DNA from: Marinospirillum alkaliphilum DSM 21637
GTDB taxonomy: Bacteria > Pseudomonadota > Gammaproteobacteria > Pseudomonadales > Halomonadaceae
Assembly (NCBI RefSeq): GCF_900119735.1
Contig: NZ_FPJW01000001.1
Coordinates: 282,914 to 346,913, forward strand
Direction of reading: 5' to 3'
Length of the DNA: 64,000 nt
Both the position numbers and the translations under genes were made by a program. Positions 56,427 to 64,000 of the stretch are shown here, in pieces (position 1 is the stretch's first letter; each line of letters starts with the position of its first letter). The notes under the pieces are model-generated. The model did not search any database, was not told where the DNA came from, and saw nothing but the letters and a program-made list of their open reading frames with translations.

Positions 56427-58639
56427 GCCCTCGTAACGCTCACCTTTTTGCCACGCTGGCTGGTCTGTTACTGACCGGCCTGTTGTTGCTTGCCCAGTCC
56501 GGCTTTTTGCCCACCTTCACCCGCTTGTATGAACGTTTTGAGCTGCTGGCTTATGACCTGCGCATGCAGTGGCATTTACCGAGTGAGGTGGCACCGGCTG
56601 CTGCATCCATTGTTATTGTGGATATTGATGAGGCGTCACTGGGGGTGGAGGGGCGTTGGCCCTGGTCACGGGCACGCATTGCAGACCTGGTCATGGCTTT
56701 GCATGAAGCCGGTGCCGCAGTGGTTGCCTTTGACGTGCTGTTTGGTGAGCCGGAGCGTAATCCGGCTGTGGAAGTGCTGGCCGGGCTGGAAGGTCAGGAT
56801 GTAGCGGAGCTGCAACAGCAGTTGAAGGCATTGCTTCCCCGTTATGATGCCGATTTGCGTCTAGCGGAAGCCTTACAACAGGCTGAAGTGGTGCTGGGTT
56901 ACGTGTTTCATCATCAGGAGTCCAGCGGGACTGGCCAATTACCCGAATCGCTGCAGCTGGCTGAAGTGGATCCTGCCCGGCTTGTATTACCGCAGTTGCC
57001 GGGTTATGCCGCTCCATTAGCGGTGTTGATGGAACAGGCTGCCGGTGCCGGTTTTTTCAGTCTGGCACCGGATGCTGATGGTGTGGTTCGTCGGGCACCG
57101 ATGCTGGCACGCCATGAAGATCAGTTGTATCCATCTCTTTCCCTGCAGACCTTGCGACAATTCATGTTTCTGGAAGAAGTGGCATTGCGTACCGCACGCA
57201 TTGCTGATCGGGATCACATTGAACACATTCTTCTGGATAATGCCCTGGCATTACCAACCGACAGCAGTGGCCAGCTATTAATTCCCTATCGTGGGCCTGC
57301 AGGAAGTTTCCCGTATCTACCCGCCTGGGAGGTTCTGGCTGGTATCACTGATCCCGATCTGCTGGAGGGAGCAATCGTGCTGGTGGGTACCAGTGCTCCT
57401 GGCCTGTTTGATCTGCGCAGCACACCGGTGGATGCGGTTTATCCCGGTGTCGAAGTGCATGCCAATCTGTTGGCTGCCATGCTGGATCAGCAATTTCTGC
57501 AACAGCCTTCCTGGGCTCCGGGAGCCAATCTGATGATCACCCTGGTGGCTGGATTACTGCTGGCTTTGTTGTTGCCCTGGTTAAATCCGGTCTGGCAGCT
57601 GTTGAGTGGTTTGATGGTGGCAGGTGTGTTGCTGGGATGGGTGAGTTGGTTGTGGGTGGAGCAGGGTGTGGTGCTGGCACTGGCAGGCCCCTTGTTCATG
57701 GTGCTGGTCCTTTCAACGTTCAACTTTGTCTGGGGCTTCTTTTATGAGTTCATGACTCATCACCGCCTGGCAAACATGTTTGGCCAGTATGTGCCGCCAC
57801 AACTGGTGGAGGAGATGAGTCGTCATCCTGCCGCTTTTAATTTTGACGGCGAGTCTCGGGAGATGAGTGTGCTGTTTTCCGATATTCGCGGATTCACCAC
57901 CTTGTCAGAATCTCTGGCAGCCGATGAGCTGAAGCGCCTGCTGAACCGTTACTTTACACCCATCACCGGCATCATTTTTGATCACCGGGGTACCATCGAC
58001 AAGTACATTGGTGATCTGGTGATGGCTTTCTGGGGTGCGCCAATCAATGATCCCGAGCATGCCCGTCATTCCATTGAGGCTGCCATGGATATGCTGCAAG
58101 CGACGGAACGACTGAGTGCTGAGTTTGTCGCTGAAGGGCTACCGGCGATCAGTGTTGGTGTTGGTATCAATTCCGGTGTGATGAATGTGGGTGACATGGG
58201 CTCAACCTACCGCCGCGCTTATACAGTGCTGGGTGATGCCGTGAATCTGGCATCACGCCTGGAAGGCACCACCAAGTATTATGGTGTCAGTCTGGTGGTG
58301 GGTGAGCGTACCCGCGAACTGGCACTGGAACATTTTGTCTGGCGCGAGCTGGATCTGGTGAAGGTGAAGGGCAAGGTGCATCCGGTGCGGGTGTATCAGC
58401 CGGTATGCCCGGTGGCTCAGGCCACTCCGGAACTGGAGCAGGAGCTGCAGCAGTTGGATCAAGCCTTGAAGCTATTTCGTTCCAGGGAGTGGGATCAGGC
58501 CGAGCTGGCTTTCAGTGCATTGCAGCAGCAGCACCCGAAAGAGCATCAGTATGTGCTGTACCTGGAGCGCATCGCCCAGCTGCGCAGTGAACCGCCTGCT
58601 GAAGACTGGGACGGCAGTTGGGTCAGAACAGAGAAATAA
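56423..58639 (+). CDS. CHASE2-domain class III adenylate cyclase
   Basis: A 738-residue inner-membrane protein. One N-terminal helix (about 8-28), a large periplasmic CHASE2 sensor (about 40-345: VIVDIDEASLGVEGRWPWSR, VAFDVLFGEPER, GAIVLVGTSAPGLFDLRSTPVDAVYPGVEVHAN), three helices (about 370-440), and a catalytic domain (about 465-650). Metal aspartates are D487 in VLFSDIRGFT and D531 in IDKYIGDLVMAFWG; K527 and the threonine of YTVLGDAVNLASRLEG fit ATP rather than GTP, and the Asn and Arg of NLASR stabilise the transition state. It should therefore be an active cAMP producer. It is translationally coupled to the FecR gene. Confidence 0.93.
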   Translation: MSPRNAHLFATLAGLLLTGLLLLAQSGFLPTFTRLYERFELLAYDLRMQWHLPSEVAPAAASIVIVDIDEASLGVEGRWPWSRARIADLVMALHEAGAAVVAFDVLFGEPERNPAVEVLAGLEGQDVAELQQQLKALLPRYDADLRLAEALQQAEVVLGYVFHHQESSGTGQLPESLQLAEVDPARLVLPQLPGYAAPLAVLMEQAAGAGFFSLAPDADGVVRRAPMLARHEDQLYPSLSLQTLRQFMFLEEVALRTARIADRDHIEHILLDNALALPTDSSGQLLIPYRGPAGSFPYLPAWEVLAGITDPDLLEGAIVLVGTSAPGLFDLRSTPVDAVYPGVEVHANLLAAMLDQQFLQQPSWAPGANLMITLVAGLLLALLLPWLNPVWQLLSGLMVAGVLLGWVSWLWVEQGVVLALAGPLFMVLVLSTFNFVWGFFYEFMTHHRLANMFGQYVPPQLVEEMSRHPAAFNFDGESREMSVLFSDIRGFTTLSESLAADELKRLLNRYFTPITGIIFDHRGTIDKYIGDLVMAFWGAPINDPEHARHSIEAAMDMLQATERLSAEFVAEGLPAISVGVGINSGVMNVGDMGSTYRRAYTVLGDAVNLASRLEGTTKYYGVSLVVGERTRELALEHFVWRELDLVKVKGKVHPVRVYQPVCPVAQATPELEQELQQLDQALKLFRSREWDQAELAFSALQQQHPKEHQYVLYLERIAQLRSEPPAEDWDGSWVRTEK

Positions 58640-58647
58640 CCTGGTGA

Positions 58648-59325
58648 CTAGTTTTCCTGCCAGGCATCGGTGTTAAACCCGGCAGCCTGGGTTGGTCCTA
58701 CAACCTTGACTTTGGTCCATAACCCGGTTGATTCCGGGAAGGCAAAGCTGCCATCGGGCTTGAGCATTTTCCAGTAGGATATGACGGTGCATGGAATACT
58801 GGGGGTGGTGAAAGTCACTGAAAGATCAACCGTCTGACCGGGTTGGGTCTCCGGTATGGCAAGTCGCTCCATGTCGGGTTTTAATCGTTCAGCGAGCTTT
58901 AATTGTTCGCCTTTGCCATAAAAAACCAGCAGGTCATCATCCTGGCAGGCCAACTGGCGATCAACCCAGGGGACGGTGCCGACATTCTGCAAGCGCCAGG
59001 TTTTGGTGAAGCGTTGTCCGGTGAGGAGCTTTTCACCATCTGGGACGGTGACATCATCTACAAAAGCACTTTGATCACCTGGCAGGGCGTGATGGGCTGC
59101 AGGTAGTTCTGTGCGTTGAAAAACCAACTGCAGCAGACGTAACGGATGGACTTCCAGCACCTGAGACAAGGCTACCAGTGTGCTCAGACTGGGATAGCTC
59201 TGGTTATTGGACCAGCATTCATACAGCGTCTGACGGCTGATGCCCGCTTGCCGGGAAAGATCCGATAGGCTCAGTTTCAGTTTTCGGCAGCGTTGCCGGA
59301 TATAGGCTTCCAGATCCTGTTCCAT
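58648..59325 (-). CDS. XRE-type HTH regulator fused to an NBR1-like Ig domain
   Basis: A 225-residue protein. Residues about 8-66 form an XRE HTH (LKLSLSDLSRQAGISRQTLY, then YPSLSTLVALSQVLEVHPLRLLQL). Residues about 80-210 resemble the NBR1 four-tryptophan Ig-like domain: FTKTWRLQNVGTVPW, then IPETQPGQTVDLSVTFTTPS, SYWKMLKPDG and GLWTKVKV. In eukaryotic NBR1 and ILRUN this domain binds proteins; in a bacterial regulator it could sense a protein partner or ligand. It is convergent with the cyclase gene, eight bases apart, and precedes nothing on its strand, so it stands alone. Confidence 0.82.
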   Translation of the reverse strand: MEQDLEAYIRQRCRKLKLSLSDLSRQAGISRQTLYECWSNNQSYPSLSTLVALSQVLEVHPLRLLQLVFQRTELPAAHHALPGDQSAFVDDVTVPDGEKLLTGQRFTKTWRLQNVGTVPWVDRQLACQDDDLLVFYGKGEQLKLAERLKPDMERLAIPETQPGQTVDLSVTFTTPSIPCTVISYWKMLKPDGSFAFPESTGLWTKVKVVGPTQAAGFNTDAWQEN

Positions 59326-59390
59326 GGTGTATTTCTCCCTTTAATTCGTGAACCTTCTGCTTGGTTAATGTCAGCACCAAGCATAAAACC

Positions 59391-60227
59391 TCAGCTGCTT
59401 GCCATGTAAATGCCTTCTATCAGCCTGATCTTATGTTGTGCAAGATTAAGATGCAAATTTTTTCCCATCTTAAGAAAACGAGGTCCAAAAATGAGTTGTG
59501 GTGTGAGAATACCCGTTTGGCCGCGAGCTTCCCGTTCGGTGTGTTTTTCACGCCAGTGAATGGCTTGCTCGGAAATGTCCTGGTGACTGTGGAGCCTGAA
59601 TCCAGCTTGTTGCAGTGCGCTGGTCAGTGCATCCGGGCTGTGTAAATGGCTGTTGTTGCCTTCATCACTCCAGGGAACCGGGTAGGCAAGTGGTTCGTTA
59701 TTTTCACCCCGCAGGATTTCATGCAGCAGTAATTTGCCGCCGGGTTTTAATACCCGGTGAATTTCCTGTAATGCCCGGTGTAAATCAGGAAGGTTCATCA
59801 GGGTGTGCTGACACCACACGGCATCAAAATGCTGGTCTGGTAAAGGCAGGTTCAGCGCATCTGCTTGCAGGAAGTGGCAGCGGGGCGTCAGCCCGGTGGC
59901 CGAAGTTAACCATTCAGCCACCTGCACAAAAGCCTGGGTGATATCCACACCCACCACTTGCACACCGTATTCAGCCACCAGTAACCGACTGGCACCACCG
60001 GTGCCACAGCCCAGATCGAGCACTTGTTGGCCCGGTAAAAATTCGGCCTGGTCTGCCAGCTCGCGACTGGCCTTACGGCCACCGACATGCAGTTGATCGA
60101 TTGCGGCAATATTATCCAGCGTCAGCTGTTCAGGGTTGAGCCCTTCAGCAATCAGTGCTTCCCGCAGTCGTGCGGCCAGATGATCATCGGCATAGTGGTG
60201 ATTGAGTTGTTTGGCATAATCACTCAT
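59391..60227 (-). CDS. SAM-dependent methyltransferase (Methyltransf_11-like)
   Basis: A 278-residue class I methyltransferase. Motif I is VLDLGCGTGGASRLLVAEYG (about 69-88), followed by VVGVDITQAFVQVAEW and the motif DAVWCQHTLMNLPDLHRALQEIHRVLKPGGKLLLHEIL (shown by CQHTLMNLPD and RVLKPGGKLLLHEIL). The N-terminal LNHHYADDHLAARLREALIAEGLN resembles sarcosine/glycine- and sterol-type enzymes. The C-terminal tail is specific. Substrate unknown. It lies three bases after gabD on the same strand and is probably co-transcribed with it. Confidence 0.85.
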   Translation of the reverse strand: MSDYAKQLNHHYADDHLAARLREALIAEGLNPEQLTLDNIAAIDQLHVGGRKASRELADQAEFLPGQQVLDLGCGTGGASRLLVAEYGVQVVGVDITQAFVQVAEWLTSATGLTPRCHFLQADALNLPLPDQHFDAVWCQHTLMNLPDLHRALQEIHRVLKPGGKLLLHEILRGENNEPLAYPVPWSDEGNNSHLHSPDALTSALQQAGFRLHSHQDISEQAIHWREKHTEREARGQTGILTPQLIFGPRFLKMGKNLHLNLAQHKIRLIEGIYMASS

Positions 60228-60230
60228 CAG

Positions 60231-61688
60231 TTAAACGCTCATGCAGAGGTATTTCATTTCCAGATACTCCTCGATGCCGTGGTGGGAACCTTCGCGACCC
60301 AGTCCTGAAGATTTAACACCACCAAAGGGTGCAACTTCAGTGGAGATGATGCCAGTGTTGATACCTACCATACCGTATTCGAGTGCTTCTGCCACTTTCC
60401 AGACCCGGCTCAGGTCTTTGGCATAAAAATAAGCAGCTAAACCGAACTCAGTGTCATTGGCATGACGGATCACTTCATCTTCGTCAGTGAAACGGAATAG
60501 CGGAGCCAGTGGTCCGAAGGTTTCCTCACGAGCCAACAACATGTCCTGATGGGCGTCAGTGATGATGGTTGGTGTCACAAAGGTGCCACCGCTGGGGTGT
60601 TCCTGTCCGCCACTGAGAATCCGGGCACCCTTGCTGATGGCATCCTGCAAATGACGTTTGACCTTTTCAACGGCGCGCTGATCTATCAATGGGCCGATGG
60701 TGACACCTTCTTCAAAACCATCACCGACCTTAAGCTGGCTAACGGCAGCCTGGAGTTTTTCTGCAAAGGCATCATAAACACCCGCCTGGACATAAATGCG
60801 GTTGGCACAGACACAGGTCTGCCCGGCATTGCGGTACTTGGACAACATGGCACCTTCCACCGCAGCATCCAGATCGGCGTCATCAAACACAATAAAAGGT
60901 GCGTTGCCGCCCAGCTCCAGTGACAGCTTTTTAATGCTGGGCGCACACTGTTCCATCAGTTTGACACCCACGGCTGTAGAACCCGTGAAGGAGAGTTTAC
61001 GAACAATGGGGTTGGCACACATTTCAGCACCGACCTCGATGGAGTTGTTCACATCAGCCGGGAGGATGTTCAGTACACCCGCCGGAATACCGGCACGATC
61101 AGCCAGCTCCGCCAGTGCCAGCGCCGAGAAGGGTGTCTGGGGTGCCGGTTTGACAACCACCGTGCAACCAGCTGCCAGTGCAGGTGCCACTTTGCGTGTG
61201 ATCATGGCGGCCGGGAAGTTCCAGGGGGTGATGGCTGCCGCTACTCCAATGGGTTGTTTGATCACCACAATGCGCTTGTCTGCCTGATGTCCCGGCAGGG
61301 TTTCGCCATAAACACGCTTGGCTTCTTCAGCAAACCACTCCACAAATGAAGCAGCATAAGCAATTTCGCCCTTGGCTTCGGCCAGGGGTTTGCCTTGTTC
61401 GCTGGTCATGATCCGCGCCAGGTCGTCTTGGTGCTGCATCATCAGGTTGAACCAGTTTCTCAGTTTCTGGCTGCGCTCTTTGGCTGTTAAAGCTCTCCAG
61501 GCGGGTAGGGCCGCATTGGCTGCATCAATCGCACGACGGGTTTCCTCTTTACCAAGATTGGGCACACTGCCCAGCAGCTGACCGTTGGCGGGGTTATGGA
61601 TTTGTGTGGTGCTGTTTGAGTCAGCATTTGTCCATGCACCATTAATCCAGGCCTGCTGACGGAAGAGTTTGCTGTCTTGTAATTGCAT
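60231..61688 (-). CDS. gabD: NADP-dependent succinate-semialdehyde dehydrogenase
   Basis: Oxidises succinate semialdehyde to succinate, the last step of GABA breakdown. The 485-residue aldehyde dehydrogenase has ITPWNFPAAMITRKVAPALAAG, SFTGSTAVG, the catalytic glutamate in LELGGNAPFIVFDDAD and the catalytic cysteine in RNAGQTCVCANRIYVQ (the GQTC-V-C pattern of GabD). ATG 61688 follows AGGAGA; a long in-frame upstream extension has no family support. No gabT is adjacent. The polyamine/arginine link to the decarboxylase at 63610 is only suggestive. Confidence 0.93.
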   Translation of the reverse strand: MQLQDSKLFRQQAWINGAWTNADSNSTTQIHNPANGQLLGSVPNLGKEETRRAIDAANAALPAWRALTAKERSQKLRNWFNLMMQHQDDLARIMTSEQGKPLAEAKGEIAYAASFVEWFAEEAKRVYGETLPGHQADKRIVVIKQPIGVAAAITPWNFPAAMITRKVAPALAAGCTVVVKPAPQTPFSALALAELADRAGIPAGVLNILPADVNNSIEVGAEMCANPIVRKLSFTGSTAVGVKLMEQCAPSIKKLSLELGGNAPFIVFDDADLDAAVEGAMLSKYRNAGQTCVCANRIYVQAGVYDAFAEKLQAAVSQLKVGDGFEEGVTIGPLIDQRAVEKVKRHLQDAISKGARILSGGQEHPSGGTFVTPTIITDAHQDMLLAREETFGPLAPLFRFTDEDEVIRHANDTEFGLAAYFYAKDLSRVWKVAEALEYGMVGINTGIISTEVAPFGGVKSSGLGREGSHHGIEEYLEMKYLCMSV

Positions 61689-62118
61689 CGGTGTTTTCTC
61701 CTGGCCCTGATGGCTTTGAATAGCGTTATTGAGTCCAGAATAGCAGGCTGTTGAAGGACTTGTCATGGGTGAACCTGTCATCTTGCTGACGTCAAGTGTC
61801 CACAGGAAAAAAATGGATCTTTTTGCATCATGCAAGACTTATGGCACTGTGTTGGTGCGATGGGATTTTAGTTGCCTTCTGATGACTGAGATGTCAACCC
61901 CTGGGTGTTAATTTTTTATAAAAATCTATATTTATCAATGATATGGTGTTTTTTGTTGCTATGGATCAAGAAGGTCTATGGTTGGGGTGCTGCCTTTTTA
62001 GCCAATCTGAACAGAGGCTAGGGATGATCAGTTGATGGGGCTGTTGCCACAGGTTTTTTAACAGACTTATCCACAGGAAATGTTGATAACTGAATGATGA
62101 GAACGGCTGGAAAAGAGG
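61689..62118. other. Gene-free region upstream of gabD
   Basis: No gene found in these 430 bases. The region is A/T rich around 61900-61960. It contains one perfect DnaA-type nonamer TTATCCACA at 62067-62075 and a near match TGTTGATAA in the opposite sense at 62081-62089. The gabD promoter must lie in the first part but no canonical -35/-10 pair stood out. Confidence 0.6.
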
Positions 62119-62120
62119 TA

Positions 62121-62147
62121 AAAAAAAGGGCAGCTATTCAGCTGCCC
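62121..62147 (-). terminator. Rho-independent terminator of the LRV-repeat gene
   Basis: On the minus strand GGGCAGCT, loop, AGCTGCCC (positions 62147-62128) is followed by seven T (62127-62121). The plus strand has no T run, so it is directional. It lies 67 bases after the stop of the upstream gene. Confidence 0.9.
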
Positions 62148-62213
62148 GTCAGTGCAAAAGACGCACTCAGTCAATCGACGAAGGAAAAATTTAAAACTTG
62201 TTTAGAAGCCTCT

Positions 62214-62630
62214 TTACCAACCACTGGCCATGGCCAGTGGTTGTTGCTGGTAGAGCTGTGCAGCAAGGCTGACAGCCAGATCGGAATCCTGTTGCAGTTG
62301 CTCGATCAAGGCATTATCCAGGTCGTCACGTTTGGCAACAGCAAGTCTGACGGCTGCTTCCGGGTCCTGGCTCAGTTGCAGCAAGGCGATATAACCGGGT
62401 TTGCCGCGCCTGGCGATCATCAGGCGTACCCTGCTGTCTGGATGTGCTGCCAGCTCATCTGCCAGGTCTGTCGGCAGGCTGGGGTTCTGTGCCAGTACAA
62501 AGGCCAGTTCTGGATGGCGTGCATGGATGCTGCGCCAGGTTTCGGGGCGAGCCGAAAGGCTGAGCACCAGTTGCTGTTCCAGGTGTTCTTTACTTTGAAG
62601 CAGGGTTTTCAGCTGTTGGGTATCAATCAT
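62214..62630 (-). CDS. LRV/HEAT-like repeat protein, function unknown
   Basis: A 138-residue soluble helical protein. Repeated units of about 24 residues can be seen: HPELAFVLAQNPSLPTDLADEL, HPDSRVRLMIARRGKPGYIALLQL, DPEAAVRLAVAKRDDLDNALIEQL, DSDLAVSLAAQL. The D-x-x-V-R-x-x-(V/I)-A pattern is that of leucine-rich-variant (LRV) repeats found in nitrogenase-associated and other bacterial proteins. No iron-sulfur cysteines are present. ATG 62630 follows GGAGG by five bases. It is a single gene with its own terminator and divergent from the OmpR-type regulator. Confidence 0.8.
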   Translation of the reverse strand: MIDTQQLKTLLQSKEHLEQQLVLSLSARPETWRSIHARHPELAFVLAQNPSLPTDLADELAAHPDSRVRLMIARRGKPGYIALLQLSQDPEAAVRLAVAKRDDLDNALIEQLQQDSDLAVSLAAQLYQQQPLAMASGW

Positions 62631-62827
62631 GCTGGCCTCCGAAATGCTGCGCTTGCTTGCTATACGAAAGTATAAAGCATTCGGTAGTAAAATTACAAGG
62701 TGTTGGGCGTTTATAAGACCTTGGCGATTTGTCTTGGTTTTCTGACAGCATTTATTTTGTGTTTTGTTAATCTTTACTTAATGATGTAATCTTTTCTTGA
62801 TTAGGGTTGGCGGAAGTTGGGGGCTTT

Positions 62828-63526
62828 ATGCGAGATAACTGCATCTATAACGTCCTCATCGCATCGGAAGATGAAGACTTTTCAAGACAGCTGGAGGAAG
62901 CCTTGGGTGAGTTCAGCATCCAGGGATACAAGGCTGCCGGGGCACGCGACTTTTATAGTCTGTTGGAGTACCAGCCTTACGACCTGCTGTTGCTGGATCG
63001 GGACTTGGGTGAAGAGGATGGTTTGGTGGTGCTCAGGCGTCTGCGACAGCATCAGGATCTACCGGTGTTTGTGTTATCCGGCGACCAGGATTGCCGTAGT
63101 CAGCTGGCGGTACTGGAAATGGGGGCTGATGATTGCATTGGCAAGCCTGTTTCTCCTGACCTGGTTGCAGCCAAGACCCGTAATTTTCTCAAGCGCATCG
63201 GGTTTCGTGATCATGGCAGCAAACCCAGTGCGCAGCGCTGGCACTTTTCCGGCTGGACCCTGGATGCAACAACACGCATGGTGACCGGCACAGAAGGAAA
63301 AAGCATCAAGCTGACCCGCGCCGAATTTGATCTGTTACATGCCCTTCTGCACGCCGAAGGGCAGCCCTTGTCAAAGATGCAACTGGCTGATGCGGTGAGT
63401 AAAGGCAGTGTACAGGCCAGCGTGGATACCATTGCGGTTCTGGTGCATCGTCTGCGCCGTAAGCTGGGTGGCAAGGATGTGATTCAGACCTTCTCCGGTG
63501 TGGGTTATCGCATTTGTACGACGTAA
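62828..63526 (+). CDS. OmpR/PhoB-type response regulator without an adjacent kinase
   Basis: A 232-residue regulator. The receiver contains D-E-D near residues 15-17 (ASEDEDF), the phosphoacceptor in LLLLDRDLGEEDGLVVL and the conserved lysine in DDCIGKPVSPDLV. A winged-helix output follows: LTRAEFDLLHALLHAEGQPLSKMQLADAV and VHRLRRKLGGKDVIQTFSGVGYRI. ATG 62828 follows a G-rich site (TTGGGGG). The following gene is a decarboxylase 83 bases away, a candidate target; the cognate kinase is not in the window. Confidence 0.9.
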   Translation: MRDNCIYNVLIASEDEDFSRQLEEALGEFSIQGYKAAGARDFYSLLEYQPYDLLLLDRDLGEEDGLVVLRRLRQHQDLPVFVLSGDQDCRSQLAVLEMGADDCIGKPVSPDLVAAKTRNFLKRIGFRDHGSKPSAQRWHFSGWTLDATTRMVTGTEGKSIKLTRAEFDLLHALLHAEGQPLSKMQLADAVSKGSVQASVDTIAVLVHRLRRKLGGKDVIQTFSGVGYRICTT

Positions 63527-63609
63527 CAGAAATTCATTGGTTTTCAGCAGGTGGATGCGTTAGATTGCGCACTTTGTCCACCTATTGAAAATCAGGCAGG
63601 CCAGCACGC

Positions 63610-64000
63610 ATGAAATTCCGCTTTCCCGTTGTAGTTGTTGATGAAGATTTCCGCTCTGAAAACATCTCCGGTTCCGGTATCCGGGATCTTGCAGAGGCCA
63701 TCAGCAAGGAAGGCATGGAGGTGGTGGGGTACACCAGTTATGGTGACCTGACTGCCTTTGCCCAGCAGGCCAGTCGTGCCTCCTGCTTCATTGTGTCGAT
63801 TGATGATGAAGAATTTAACGATGCTGTTGATGGTGTAGACCGTGCCGTTGAAGTCATCGGCAGCTTCATCCGTGAAGTGCGCAAGCGCAATCACGACATC
63901 CCGATTTTCCTTTACGGTGAAACCCGTACCTCGCGCCATATTCCCAACGATATCCTGCGTGAACTGCATGGCTTTATTCACATGTTTGAGGACACGCCGG
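63610..64000 (+). CDS. Orn/Lys/Arg decarboxylase, N-terminal part, cut by the window end
   Basis: The first 130 codons of a longer gene, open to the last base. The peptide starts MKFRFPVVVVDEDFRSEN and continues VGYTSYGDLTAFAQQASR, FIVSIDDEEF, and IPIFLYGETRTSRHIPNDIL: the response-regulator-like wing domain at the N-terminus of fold I PLP decarboxylases for arginine, lysine or ornithine. Such enzymes are about 750 residues, so about 600 are outside. The substrate cannot be read from this domain; the Pseudomonas relatives are annotated as arginine decarboxylases. It follows an OmpR-type regulator. Confidence 0.85.
   Translation, partial: MKFRFPVVVVDEDFRSENISGSGIRDLAEAISKEGMEVVGYTSYGDLTAFAQQASRASCFIVSIDDEEFNDAVDGVDRAVEVIGSFIREVRKRNHDIPIFLYGETRTSRHIPNDILRELHGFIHMFEDTP

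Noticed and set aside
55038-58639. Classical FecI-FecR-FecA iron signalling
   Set aside because: There is no ECF sigma factor and no TonB-dependent receptor next to the FecR-domain gene; the FecR domain here is exported and linked to a cyclase.
62067-62089. Replication origin
   Set aside because: Only one perfect DnaA nonamer, no A/T-rich unwinding cluster with repeats, and no origin-associated genes.
62094-62675. A 193-codon plus-strand frame over the LRV-repeat gene
   Set aside because: It runs through a minus-strand terminator and a gene with a clear ribosome site and repeat structure.

Overview
The window is a gene-dense chromosomal segment of a gammaproteobacterium of the Pseudomonadales/Oceanospirillales type. 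The evidence is a complete dcw division cluster running into lpxC, a DciA-like gene, an M23 peptidase and secA; an MvaT-family xenogeneic silencer; a 531-residue Pseudomonas-type isocitrate lyase; and the blocks aceA-GNAT-roxA-purB-hflD-mnmA and clpS-clpA-infA-bpt-aat-ftsK-lolA-rarA, which from memory follow the Pseudomonas aeruginosa order with a few genes missing. Genus cannot be fixed from this sequence. No rRNA, tRNA, insertion sequence, prophage or CRISPR array was seen.

Layout. 1-8087: the end of murD, then ftsW-murG-murC-ddl-ftsQ-ftsA-ftsZ, mostly overlapping (peptidoglycan precursors and the divisome). 8271-13597: lpxC, a convergent DciA-like gene, a LytM/M23 peptidase, secA. 13720-17851: argJ, a Nudix-thiamine synthase-like fusion, yacG and coaE on the other strand, an mvaT homologue, and an unassigned 191-residue protein. 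18058-27556 (minus strand): aceA with a large palindrome upstream, a GNAT fusion, ribosomal oxygenase roxA, purB, hflD, mnmA, an MFS transporter, nudJ, rluE. 27748-36857: clpS-clpA with infA, bpt and aat opposite (N-degron proteolysis and translation), then ftsK-lolA-rarA. 36860-41287: pilD-pilC-pilB opposite pilA (type IV pilus). 41725-47859: a DUF5610 gene, DAHP synthase, tusDCB-tusE (tRNA sulfur relay), a Bax-inhibitor-like membrane protein, a divergent thiolase-fold protein, a DUF4160/DUF2442 pair and a cysteine-cluster protein. 47932-51026: trhP, a UbiA-family prenyltransferase, a TatD nuclease.

51173-58639 is the most unusual part: a NarL-type response regulator and its histidine kinase, a small one-helix membrane protein, then a tightly linked trio: a Slam-like TPR/outer-membrane barrel protein, a secreted FecR-domain protein whose C-terminus resembles a TbpB-type barrel, and an inner-membrane CHASE2 class III adenylate cyclase. 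The trio spans outer membrane, periplasm or surface, and inner membrane, and reads as a possible secretion-linked envelope-sensing system that outputs cAMP.

58648-64000: an XRE regulator fused to an NBR1-type four-tryptophan Ig domain, a methyltransferase next to gabD, an LRV-type repeat protein, an OmpR-type regulator without a kinase, and the start of an Orn/Lys/Arg decarboxylase cut by the window end. Where the sequence allowed, starts were moved to internal codons with a better ribosome binding site or family alignment; these choices are explained in the entries.
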